Assembly (NCBI RefSeq): GCF_001468085.1 | Contig: NZ_LNZB01000038.1 | Span: forward strand, 25,395 to 89,394 | Direction of reading: 5' to 3' | DNA: 64,000 nucleotides | Origin: Legionella waltersii | GTDB taxonomy: Bacteria > Pseudomonadota > Gammaproteobacteria > Legionellales > Legionellaceae | In this document: piece by piece, positions 52,309 through 59,763 of the stretch | Position numbering within the stretch: the stretch's first letter is position 1 | Layout: every line of letters starts with the position of its first letter | The notes under the pieces: generated by a model | The model's input: the letters and a program-made list of their open reading frames with translations, nothing else | Databases searched by the model: none | What the model was told of the DNA's origin: nothing | Translations under genes and position numbers: made by a program

Positions 52309-52838
52309 ATTCTCCTCAATAAATTGTCTTTAAATACAAGGTAGTGCTGAAATACAGCTCCTACATGTAAGCCTAGTAAACCGATAAGAGTAAAACCTAG
52401 AACTTCATGGGCCAAGGCTAAATTTTCTTCCCAAATTGGGTTGGCGGAAATTAAATCTGGTAAAGTGAATAATCCAAAAAAGGAAACCGATAAACCTGCT
52501 GCTGAAGAGGTAAGCCACCCTGTGATTGGCATGAAAAACACCACGATGTATAAAGCATGGTGCACACTGCGTGCAGCTGTCTTTTGCCAATTGGGCATAT
52601 GATCTGGAAGGGTTGGTGCCGCATTAACTAACTTCCACAGGATACGCAATAGGATTAACAAGAAGACGAGTGCACCAAATTCTTTATGGTATCCATACAG
52701 TTTTAATTTCCACAATCCGATAGGTAACCGAACCATGTAGAGTCCTACAGCCAGTAAACCTATAATGAAGATGGCCATAATCCAATGGATTAGGATAGCG
52801 ATTAAACCATATTGCTTAGTAGTATTTTTAATCAACAC
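52299..52838 (-). CDS. Cytochrome b561 (CybB-type)
   Basis: The 179-residue protein has four membrane helices and the expected haem-ligand histidines: IAILIHWIMAIFII in helix 1, YGYHKEFGALVFL in helix 2, and VLGFTLIGLLGLHVGAVFQH near the end. This family moves electrons between quinol and periplasmic acceptors such as superoxide in CybB. It begins with GTG 9 bases after AGGGAT. It lies between two YceI genes, which bind quinone-like lipids, a common pairing. Confidence 0.88.
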   Translation of the reverse strand: MLIKNTTKQYGLIAILIHWIMAIFIIGLLAVGLYMVRLPIGLWKLKLYGYHKEFGALVFLLILLRILWKLVNAAPTLPDHMPNWQKTAARSVHHALYIVVFFMPITGWLTSSAAGLSVSFFGLFTLPDLISANPIWEENLALAHEVLGFTLIGLLGLHVGAVFQHYLVFKDNLLRRMWP

Positions 52839-52851
52839 GGCTTATATCCCT

Positions 52852-53433
52852 TTAGTTATTTTTGCTGGCTTCCGCATTTATTTCTAAGTTTACCTCATCA
52901 CCTACGCCGGGTAATAACCCAGAAACGCCAAAATCAGAACGTTTAAGCGTTGTTGTAGCAGTAAAGCCGGCAGTCATTTTATTGGAAATAGGGTTTATGT
53001 CTGCTTTGTTGAAAGTGACATCAAGGGTAACTGGTTTAGTCACGCCATGGATGGTCATCAAGCCATGGACTTTAGCCGTATCTTTGCCTGTCATTTCCAC
53101 CTTATCACTTTTAAAACTAGCCACTGGAAACTTTTTTGCATCGAAAAATAAAGCGCTTTGTAAATGCTTGTTGAGTTCGTCGATGCCAGTAACCATGCCA
53201 GTGATCTTGACTGAAGCTTCGACCGAGCTTTTTTCAGGATTATCCTTATCTAAGATTAAAGTTCCTTCAGCCCACCATTTTCCCGTTTGCGTAGAAAAAT
53301 CAAAATGCTTAATATTCCATTGAACATAACTGTGGTTGGGGTCAAGGGTGTACGTTTCAGGTGCTGCATTCGAATTTGATAATGCAAGTAAGCCCAAGCT
53401 GCCGAATAATATCCTTCTTATTGTTGCGTTCAT
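52852..53433 (-). CDS. YceI-family periplasmic lipid-binding protein (first copy)
   Basis: The 193-residue protein has a signal peptide (ILFGSLGLLALSNSNA) and a YceI barrel: YTLDPNHSYVQWNIKHFDFS, SALFFDAKKFPVASFKSDKV, KVHGLMTIHGVTKPVTLDVT and LKRSDFGVSGLLPGVGDEV. This is the canonical YceI sequence pattern. The gene starts 1 base after the bufferin-like gene's stop codon, so the two are translated from one message. It probably handles a polyisoprenoid or quinone for the neighbouring cytochrome b561. Confidence 0.9.
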   Translation of the reverse strand: MNATIRRILFGSLGLLALSNSNAAPETYTLDPNHSYVQWNIKHFDFSTQTGKWWAEGTLILDKDNPEKSSVEASVKITGMVTGIDELNKHLQSALFFDAKKFPVASFKSDKVEMTGKDTAKVHGLMTIHGVTKPVTLDVTFNKADINPISNKMTAGFTATTTLKRSDFGVSGLLPGVGDEVNLEINAEASKNN

Positions 53434-53434
53434 A

Positions 53435-53728
53435 TTAGTCCTTTTTCTTCAAGGTGGTTGGCTCTAGACTGCCGCCAGTTATTTTAGCGCAGGTCCCTTT
53501 GGGCAGGAAAATAAAGGCATCGCCCTGATTGTCTTGTGTTGCTGAGGAAGCACAGGAGGCGGTTGCGGTAGCACAATCATTCATCCCTGCTTTAACGATG
53601 CCATAGCATTTCTCGGTTTGTTCAGCCGCTAGTGCGCTTTCAATGAGCGTGGTATTGCTTATGCCTGCAATCGTTAGAGTAATGAACGTGTTTCTCGCAG
53701 TTTTTACTAATTTATGTCCTATAGTCAT
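53435..53728 (-). CDS. bufA1: BufA1-type bufferin precursor (DUF2282)
   Basis: The 97-residue secreted peptide has a signal sequence ([21 protein letters not shown]) and a short mature part with four cysteines: [20 protein letters not shown], then [15 protein letters not shown]. That spacing is the DUF2282/bufferin pattern. In the described bufferin systems an MNIO enzyme converts core cysteines to thiooxazole groups and the product binds copper. Here it is transcribed with bufC upstream and a YceI gene 1 base downstream. AAGGAAATCC supports the start. Confidence 0.88.
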   Translation of the reverse strand: MTIGHKLVKTARNTFITLTIAGISNTTLIESALAAEQTEKCYGIVKAGMNDCATATASCASSATQDNQGDAFIFLPKGTCAKITGGSLEPTTLKKKD

Positions 53729-53781
53729 TGGATTTCCTTATGGATTTGAACATCAGAGCCATGTCGTATGGCATCCATTGT

Positions 53782-54552
53782 TTAATAGTTCATACTAGTC
53801 AACAAACCTGCCTCTGTCCATCCCTTTAATAGGGATGCGGCTTGCATTCCTGCTTCTTCACCATACCATTCATACAGTCCCACACACAGGTCTGTGAATG
53901 ACCTGCCGTCTTTTAGAGATTTCAATGCCCAAGATTCTTCATTGGATAAGGAGCAGAATTGTAGAGATAAATTTTTGCGCCAAACAATGACGCTATAGGG
54001 TGTTGGTTCTTTAATCCACTCTATGATTAGGTTGTTTTCAACAATACTCTTCCATTGAGCTGGAGTATTCCAGTGCATATCAAGAATGTAAGAAGAAGGG
54101 TGAAGTGAAAAACTGAGCGTGTCCCAGGCTTCAATAGGGAGATTTTGTAGGTCAGTAATGCTTAGCACTTTTGAGTCTTTCGCATCGAATGCAAGGCTCA
54201 TTGTCCATTCAAAAAAAGCCAACTCCGATAAATAGGGGGCTTTGGGGTAGTCTTTTTGCATGAATTCTTCTAACTGACCGCCAAACCAGCGTATTGATTT
54301 ATAATTCGATGGGTATTCACGAAGGTATTTTCTGCCGAGTTGATAAAACTCCTGTTCCCCTAAATAGAATTTTAAAGCCGGGAAATTAGTCTCTAGAGCC
54401 TCAATTAAGCGTGTTTCGTAGGCATTTCCATAAATAGCTAGTCGTTCCTGTGCAGACAGATTGGAGCTGCTCTGAATGCTTGGCACAATCGCTAAATCCG
54501 TGTTGGTAAGATAATTCAGAAACTCTTCTTGCAGCTTAGTTAATTCGTTCAT
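53782..54552 (-). CDS. bufC: BufC/HvfC-type partner of MNIO enzyme (DUF2063)
   Basis: The 256-residue protein has the DUF2063 N-terminal helical domain (RLAIYGNAYETRLIEALETN, then FPALKFYLGEQEFYQL) and a C-terminal domain ending WTEAGLLTSMNY. The family partners DUF692 enzymes and is thought to present the precursor peptide. Its ATG overlaps the bufB stop codon by 4 bases (ATGA), indicating coupled translation. Confidence 0.88.
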   Translation of the reverse strand: MNELTKLQEEFLNYLTNTDLAIVPSIQSSSNLSAQERLAIYGNAYETRLIEALETNFPALKFYLGEQEFYQLGRKYLREYPSNYKSIRWFGGQLEEFMQKDYPKAPYLSELAFFEWTMSLAFDAKDSKVLSITDLQNLPIEAWDTLSFSLHPSSYILDMHWNTPAQWKSIVENNLIIEWIKEPTPYSVIVWRKNLSLQFCSLSNEESWALKSLKDGRSFTDLCVGLYEWYGEEAGMQAASLLKGWTEAGLLTSMNY

Positions 54553-55385
54553 CGCTGAGTTACCTTATTAGATTGATTAGCAATTTTGCGTGCATGATCT
54601 AATTCCGAAAGTAATTCAGACAATGGGGGAATATTGTCATCCCTTTCTATCATGGTTGATACTTCGCCAAAGTGAGTGCAAGCAGAAGAGTATAAGTTCC
54701 AAACAGGATCAATGATTGGGTGATCGTGGGTATCGATGATGTAATTGCCCATATTACAATGCCCCGCTAAATGAACTTGAGCAACAGCATGTTTTGGTAT
54801 CCCATACAAATAATCTAAAGGATCAAACTCATGGTTTACCGAACTAACATAAATATTGTTGACGTCTAATAAAATCGAACAATTTGCTTTTTGCACAATG
54901 GCGGTTAAAAACTCCCATTCAGTGCATTGGGATTGCTGGTAAGTCAGGTAACTAGAGACATTTTCAATTAAAATGGTTTGTTCTAAATAGTCTTGTACTT
55001 GACTAATTTGCTGAGCTACGTGATTAATCGTTTCTTCAGTATAGGGTAGTGGCAGGAGGTCGTGGGAGTTTTTGCCATGTACTCCGGTCCAACACAAGTG
55101 ATCCGATATCCACACCGATTTAATCTCTTTAGCTAAGCGTTTTACTTGTTGCAAATAGTCAAGGTCTAAGGGATCTTTGCTGCCAATGGACATAGATACG
55201 CCATGCATGACTAAAGGGTATCTTTCCGCAATTTGGTTGAGGTAATAAAGAGGTTTTCCACCTGGAACTAAATAATTCTCAGTAATGATTTCAAACCAGT
55301 CTACCTCCGGTTGAGCGCTTAGAATGTCCTCATAATGTTGAGTCCTTAATCCTAGTCCAAAGCCAAGAAAAGGTTTTTTAATCAT
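54549..55385 (-). CDS. bufB: BufB/MNIO multinuclear iron oxygenase (DUF692)
   Basis: The 278-residue TIM-barrel enzyme has the DUF692 signatures in order: WFEIITENYL, LVMHGVSMSIGS, SDHLCWTGVH, LIENVSSYL, LLDVNNIYVSSVNH, QVHLAGH, IDTHDHPII and MIERDD. The conserved His, Asp and Glu residues bind two or three irons and modify peptide cysteines. It would act on the bufferin precursors encoded on either side. ATG at 55385 is used; an in-frame TTG 12 bases upstream is possible. A strong hairpin lies just upstream. Confidence 0.92.
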   Translation of the reverse strand: MIKKPFLGFGLGLRTQHYEDILSAQPEVDWFEIITENYLVPGGKPLYYLNQIAERYPLVMHGVSMSIGSKDPLDLDYLQQVKRLAKEIKSVWISDHLCWTGVHGKNSHDLLPLPYTEETINHVAQQISQVQDYLEQTILIENVSSYLTYQQSQCTEWEFLTAIVQKANCSILLDVNNIYVSSVNHEFDPLDYLYGIPKHAVAQVHLAGHCNMGNYIIDTHDHPIIDPVWNLYSSACTHFGEVSTMIERDDNIPPLSELLSELDHARKIANQSNKVTQR

Positions 55386-55404
55386 AATAACAACCAAGAC
55401 TCAA

Positions 55405-55434
55405 ACAAGGAGTAAGCATTCCCTTACTCCTTGT
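55405..55434 (-). promoter_or_regulatory. Intercistronic hairpin between bufA2 and bufB
   Basis: A perfect 12-bp stem (ACAAGGAGTAAG against CTTACTCCTTGT) with a 6-base loop lies in the 58-base gap. The following sequence has only a short T-run, so it looks like an attenuator or mRNA-stabilising stem giving the precursor more product than the enzyme. That role is inference. Confidence 0.65.
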
Positions 55435-55443
55435 AGAAATGAA

Positions 55444-55713
55444 TTAAGACTTAGATTCAGTAGTAGTACCACCAGCATCGGTACACGTTTTTTCAGAGTC
55501 TACCATGGTCATGCCTTTGCCTTTGCAACTGTTTTGACCTTTGCAAGCATTGTTAGCGGTTTTGCAAGCACTTTGGCCTTTGCAAGCGTTAGAGCCATAG
55601 CATGCTACGCTGTTAGCGTCGTCAGCATATACCAGGCTTGAAGTAATTGGAGCAGTTGTGAAAGCTAAAGCAGCTGCAGTTACTAATGCGCTAGCAGTTT
55701 TTTTAGTATTCAT
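55444..55713 (-). CDS. bufA2: BufA2-type bufferin precursor
   Basis: The 89-residue peptide has a signal sequence (ALVTAAALAFTTAPITSSLVYA, cleavage near 30) and a mature region with six cysteines (positions 38, 44, 50, 57, 63 and 77). They lie in repeated C-K-G units (ACYGSNACKGQSACKTANNA, then CKGQNSCKGKG). This is the BufA2 periplasmic bufferin-type metallophore pattern. It is the first gene of the operon and the likely major product. AAAGGAATAATAAACT precedes the ATG. Confidence 0.9.
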   Translation of the reverse strand: MNTKKTASALVTAAALAFTTAPITSSLVYADDANSVACYGSNACKGQSACKTANNACKGQNSCKGKGMTMVDSEKTCTDAGGTTTESKS

Positions 55714-55747
55714 AGTTTATTATTCCTTTAATAAATGGGTTGATTAA

Positions 55748-55765
55748 GTTCGTTCTGTGACGAAC
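55748..55765. promoter_or_regulatory. Operator-like inverted repeat upstream of bufA2
   Basis: GTTCGT and ACGAAC form a perfect 6-bp dyad with a 6-base spacer, 35-52 bases before the bufA2 ATG. The distance fits a regulator site near the -35 region. Known bufferin operons are often under an ECF sigma factor or copper regulator; none is visible in the window. Confidence 0.4.
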
Positions 55766-55883
55766 GACTAAGTATGGCTGTTTTTTTTTTAAAATGCCAA
55801 CGATCTATTTATCATTTTTGCTGGCTTTAATGAGCCATGATGATTTTTTATTGGTGTCTTTGGAATAGACCTTTTAATATTGA

Positions 55884-55930
55884 TGGGTCGTGTAGGGTTC
55901 GAACCTACGACCAAGAGATTACGAGTCCTA
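55884..55930 (-). other. 3' fragment of a tRNA gene (tRNA-Lys/Met-like), probable integration scar
   Basis: On the minus strand GGACTCGTAATC is followed by GGTCGTAGGTTCGAACCC and then TACACGACCCA. It reads as the anticodon loop, variable loop, intact T-arm and acceptor 3' strand of a tRNA of the GGGTCGT acceptor type (Lys- or Met-like in gamma-proteobacteria). The 5' half (acceptor strand, D-arm) is absent and the anticodon stem no longer pairs, so it is not a functional tRNA. Such 3' ends are typical attachment sites left by integrative elements. Confidence 0.75.
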
Positions 55931-56028
55931 ATTCAGTAGCTTTTAATACCATTTATTAATTTCTAAAAACCGCTATCTTCCTTTTAAAATGAATACTATT
56001 AGGGCATAATCACTATTTTTGAATCCTG

Positions 56029-56277
56029 TTAAATTCTAAATCTTCTATCCATGACATAAATTGATGTCCATATGGGCCTATATGTGGAGGAGGCATACCT
56101 AGGCTTACTTGATAACTCCATAGCGTATTCAACATTAGCATTAGACCCTACATAATCAGGATGTTCAAACTCACCACAGCTTAAATTTAAATTTTCGCTT
56201 GTTAGCTTCTCACTTGGTATTTTGCTGAGTATCACTCTATTAAGCGAGATTTTAAGGTCCAAGATTTTTGTCACCAT
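56029..56277 (-). CDS. Small hypothetical protein or gene remnant
   Basis: The 82-residue frame starts MVTKILDLKISLNRVILSK and ends DRRFRI; an in-frame TTG would add nine residues. The first 20 residues look like a natural helix. The rest (YAMELSSKPRYASSTYRPIW) is less protein-like, and there is no good ribosome site. It lies just inside the region bounded by the tRNA fragment and may be a decayed effector piece. No family is recognised. Confidence 0.35.
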   Translation of the reverse strand: MVTKILDLKISLNRVILSKIPSEKLTSENLNLSCGEFEHPDYVGSNANVEYAMELSSKPRYASSTYRPIWTSIYVMDRRFRI

Positions 56278-56463
56278 CCAACTGGAATAAGCTTGTTGCA
56301 GCAATCATCTATCAATTATTTTTGGCTCGGGCAGCAGAAACTAATTATGTGATGATTGATTAGTAGTTAAAATTTTTGTTGCATAACACGTAAGAGTGCG
56401 GTTGTGCCTCTCTTATGTCTTATAATTGGTGTCTTAACCTGATCTATGCTAGTGTTTAGAAAC

Positions 56464-57645
56464 TCAATGGTTATTGTATAAGGATGGTGGGGTTGCTCCA
56501 TGTTCTAGCAATAATGCAGTTATTTCTTCCATATTACCCGCCTCACTAATGGTTGTTTTACAAATTTGCAAAGGAGTTTTATCCTGATTATCTTTTGCAT
56601 TAATGTCGACATTAGTATTCTCAATGAACCAGCGAACCACCGCTAAATCACCTGATTTTACCGCATAATGCAGAACGCTAAATCCCTCTGAGTCAGTTAA
56701 GTCGGTTTTGGCTCCGTGTGCAATAAGAGTTTGCACGGTAGAAAGTCTTCCCAACTCAGCAGCGAGCATTAGAGGTGTTCTTCCAAGGAGATCAATAGGG
56801 TCTGTATTTGTACTAAATTTACAACACTCCTCCAAAAGAGGCTTGTTTGCATAACGCGCAGCATGGTGTAAAGGCGTCCAGCCATTACTGTCAACAAGGG
56901 TAGTTCCATTTTTAATTTGTAGTAAAAGGATAGCGCTTTGAATTTTATTATTTAAAATTGCGGTGTGTATGGGGTAATGTGTATGATTATTTTTTATATA
57001 GGCAAGTTCTTCATTGGTTGCCAAAGTTTCTTTAAGTAAATCATCGAAACCTTGAAGGGCCATCTGATGTAAAACAGTATTGCCACTATCATCTCGATGA
57101 TTTAAAGGTTGATTTCCTTTATCTTTTAATAGATTAAAAATTTTGATTTTATTCTGCCTTATCTGATCATCATGAAGTACTGGTAAAATTAGTGCACTAA
57201 ATAAAGGGTATTGACTTTGCTTATTAAGGATACAGGTATCAGCACCCATATAAAGCAAGACTTGTATGCTGTTTAAATGACCTTCAAGAGCAGCCAAATG
57301 TAATGGAGTTAGGCCATCTATATTTTTATCATTTAATAAAGACTGTGGAGGTTTTAAAGAAAAAAGAACTCGATCAAAACCCATCGATGCTAGAGCAGAA
57401 ACGACACTTTCCCCGTCTAATACTGGATTTGATTTTCCAATATCATGAGTTGTTTCGGGAAGAATAAGATTTAGGTATAATTCCGTTACTTCTTTGTATT
57501 GTTCAAACTGCTCATTTTCATCTCCCGAGAAATAAACATCAGTAGACACATGTTCTTGAAACCATCGCTTTAGAAGTTCAAGATTTTTTGAGGATGACTG
57601 ATCAGGATTAATTCCTATCTCTGAGCATAATAAATTAAATTTCAT
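56464..57645 (-). CDS. Ankyrin-repeat protein, effector candidate
   Basis: The 393-residue protein has a unique N-terminal region (about 1-95) and then about eight ankyrin repeats. Clear ones are DGLTPLHLAALEGHLNSIQV, GNTVLHQMALQGFDD, HYPIHTAILNNKIQSAILLL, GWTPLHHAARYANKP, GRTPLMLAAELGRLSTVQTL, GFSVLHYAVKSGDLAVVRW and DKTPLQICKT. No signal peptide is present. Ankyrin proteins of this type are frequent Dot/Icm substrates that bind host proteins. AAGGATAATAAAAG precedes the ATG. It lies 27 bases downstream of the kinase gene and may be co-transcribed. Confidence 0.87.
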   Translation of the reverse strand: MKFNLLCSEIGINPDQSSSKNLELLKRWFQEHVSTDVYFSGDENEQFEQYKEVTELYLNLILPETTHDIGKSNPVLDGESVVSALASMGFDRVLFSLKPPQSLLNDKNIDGLTPLHLAALEGHLNSIQVLLYMGADTCILNKQSQYPLFSALILPVLHDDQIRQNKIKIFNLLKDKGNQPLNHRDDSGNTVLHQMALQGFDDLLKETLATNEELAYIKNNHTHYPIHTAILNNKIQSAILLLQIKNGTTLVDSNGWTPLHHAARYANKPLLEECCKFSTNTDPIDLLGRTPLMLAAELGRLSTVQTLIAHGAKTDLTDSEGFSVLHYAVKSGDLAVVRWFIENTNVDINAKDNQDKTPLQICKTTISEAGNMEEITALLLEHGATPPSLYNNH

Positions 57646-57672
57646 CTTTTATTATCCTTTATTTAAAGTAAT

Positions 57673-59511
57673 TTAATATTTTAATGACCTTTTTTCTTTA
57701 ACATATTCTTCTTTTTTCTGTTGTTTTGGGGCTTCAATTTGAGCTTGAAATTTCATTTTGAAATCCTTAAAGCTTTGAGCTGCTTTTTCTTGATCAATGT
57801 CCCCTTCTTTAGTGATATATGTTTTTCCACCTTTTCCCCAATGGCGATGGGAAGCAATGGCTTTCAGCACTTGTTGTGATTTATCTGAACCAAAAAAATT
57901 ACAGCGTTCTTCGATAGACAATTTACTCATTTCATTTTCAATTCTGGTTGCCTTGGCTTTCATTCCTACCGTGAATAGACCATCCCTCTCTCTAAAACCA
58001 TTAATGACGTCTTTTACTTCTTTGGATGCATTATCCTTTTGTAAGTTACTTACAGTAGTTTCTAATTCTTTTAAAATTTTGTCACGCTCACTTAGATTTG
58101 TCGTGCTATTAATTTGTTTTTGCTTATCACGAATATAATCGTTCATTATTTTATCGTTTTCACCAAATTTTAATTTCTTAAGATCAGTAAAAACATCCTT
58201 AAACTCGGGATTATTAATCATAAACAATCGATCCAGGGCTTCTCTTACAGGCATGCGTTCAGAAGGGTTTGGCTTAATTAATCCTTCAATTATTTCCTTA
58301 TATTCTGGTCCTACTTTCGTTTTAAAAAATTGACCACTAAAATCATACTTTGCCCCGTCATCTCCTTTGCCAAGCTTACCAGAGGTATAATAGTATAAAT
58401 TTTTTCCCAAAATATAAGCATGGACTGAATCGGAACTCATTGAAGACTCACCAAAATCAGGAGGAGTAAAGCTCGGAGTTGAGAGAAATCCACAATATTC
58501 ATTTCCCGGTATACCGGAGTGGTAGTTTCCATTTTTATCTGTAAAAAGAAAACTCTTAGTATCTGCAAGACGAATTTTATTATCTTCATCGACTAACCAG
58601 TTGGTGATTTTTGCATCAGGGAACATACATCCTGCTTCCTGAATATCAAGCATAACACTTGACATTTGTTCAAAAATTTTACCTGTATTTTCCACCAACT
58701 CTACTACAGTAGTTAGTTGCTGTCGTTGTTTATCAATACTACCCCCTTTACAAAATTCAGTGACAAGAATTGTTCGGTGTATGGGTTTCCCTTCAGAGTC
58801 CTTGCCTATGGCTGTCCTCTCTGCGTCTATTGGAGCAAATTTATCTCCCAGTTTCTCTCGTAAATGAGACTCAACATTTCTGGGCATATTGAGGCGATTA
58901 TCTACTTTTAAAACAGATTCGGTACCATCTTTGATCCGTTTAACTTTAAAATTTTTAGAGTTACCTCCACCCAAAAAGCTAATTTCATGTTCTTTAAGAA
59001 ATTGATTAAAGGCTTTTGCTTCTTTACTGTCATCAGTTGGTTGATAGAGATCTTTAAGTTCCTTGTCTAGATCTGCTTCTTTACCCTTCATCAAAATACT
59101 AAGAAGTTGATTGGTCTTCTCGGGGGACATATTTGCAATCACTTCTGGCAAAGATGAAGATTTTTTTGGAGAGCTGAGAGAGGAAATTCCCAGGCTTGAG
59201 TATTGATACTGTATGTCTTTAAATAGCGAATCATGAGCTGATTGATAACCAGGAGACCTTGCTAATTGACTTGCTTGATACTTATAATCCACCTCTTGAA
59301 TTTTTTTTTGTATTTCTTTTAGAGTGTTTATCTTACTAGAATCTTCGTCTTGATTATTATACTGGTCAATAAGTCGATTTATATCCTTAGTGAATTTATC
59401 CATATCCTTACGAGGTAATGCACCATGTTTAAAATCAGAAAGATTAGGCATTGGCTTTTTGGGAGGAAGTTTAGCTTCCTTTTTAAATACCGTGAGTAAC
59501 TTAGAAAGCAT
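57673..59511 (-). CDS. Protein kinase-like effector (LegK-style)
   Basis: The 612-residue soluble protein has a helical N-terminus (1-170) and then a kinase domain. The glycine-rich loop LGGGNSKNFKV spans 180-190 and the ATP lysine is K202 in SVLKVD. The catalytic loop FPDAKITNWLVD has D299, K301 and N304, and the metal motif reads ADTKSF (D317) rather than DFG. A Pro-rich activation segment and IKPNPSERMPVREAL (kinase helix H region) follow. A charged, coiled-coil C-terminus follows from about 450. All residues needed for phosphotransfer are present, so an active Ser/Thr kinase delivered to host cells is a reasonable inference. Confidence 0.82.
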   Translation of the reverse strand: MLSKLLTVFKKEAKLPPKKPMPNLSDFKHGALPRKDMDKFTKDINRLIDQYNNQDEDSSKINTLKEIQKKIQEVDYKYQASQLARSPGYQSAHDSLFKDIQYQYSSLGISSLSSPKKSSSLPEVIANMSPEKTNQLLSILMKGKEADLDKELKDLYQPTDDSKEAKAFNQFLKEHEISFLGGGNSKNFKVKRIKDGTESVLKVDNRLNMPRNVESHLREKLGDKFAPIDAERTAIGKDSEGKPIHRTILVTEFCKGGSIDKQRQQLTTVVELVENTGKIFEQMSSVMLDIQEAGCMFPDAKITNWLVDEDNKIRLADTKSFLFTDKNGNYHSGIPGNEYCGFLSTPSFTPPDFGESSMSSDSVHAYILGKNLYYYTSGKLGKGDDGAKYDFSGQFFKTKVGPEYKEIIEGLIKPNPSERMPVREALDRLFMINNPEFKDVFTDLKKLKFGENDKIMNDYIRDKQKQINSTTNLSERDKILKELETTVSNLQKDNASKEVKDVINGFRERDGLFTVGMKAKATRIENEMSKLSIEERCNFFGSDKSQQVLKAIASHRHWGKGGKTYITKEGDIDQEKAAQSFKDFKMKFQAQIEAPKQQKKEEYVKEKRSLKY

Positions 59512-59666
59512 AATAGCCGCCCATCAGATTAAGGATATATTTTAATTATAGTTGACCGTGTTATTTCTTGTGCTTTGACTTTATTTTAACATAATGATTA
59601 AATATTGATCGATAATGAGTGGGGTATAACTTGGGTTTAGGAGCGCTGTTATTCTTTGAGTTAAAC

Positions 59667-59754
59667 GTAGGTTGGTGCTGAGCTTGCAAAGCCCAACAAG
59701 GGAGCGTAGCGACCTCCTTTAGGTTGGGCTGCACTTCGTTTAGCACCAACCTAC
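59667..59754. repeat. Nested inverted repeat between kinase and F-box genes
   Basis: Outer arms GTAGGTTGGTGCT and AGCACCAACCTAC pair perfectly; inner arms AGCCCAAC and GTTGGGCT also pair. The element is 88 bases long and starts next to the F-box gene's stop codon (T-run CTACTTTTTT). It has no coding capacity and looks like another dispersed palindrome, though no second full copy is in this window. Confidence 0.7.
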
Positions 59755-59763
59755 TTTTTTGAT

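Noticed and set aside
52862..53323. 153-codon open frame antisense to the first YceI gene
   Set aside because: It lies entirely within a well-supported gene, and its product has no recognisable pattern; the frame is open because of codon bias on the other strand.
55884..55930. Functional tRNA gene
   Set aside because: The D-arm and 5' acceptor strand are missing and the anticodon stem does not pair, so it is kept only as a 3' fragment.
59512..59570. PmrA box upstream of the kinase gene
   Set aside because: TTAAA and TTAAT half-site-like sequences are present but 13 rather than 11 bases apart.
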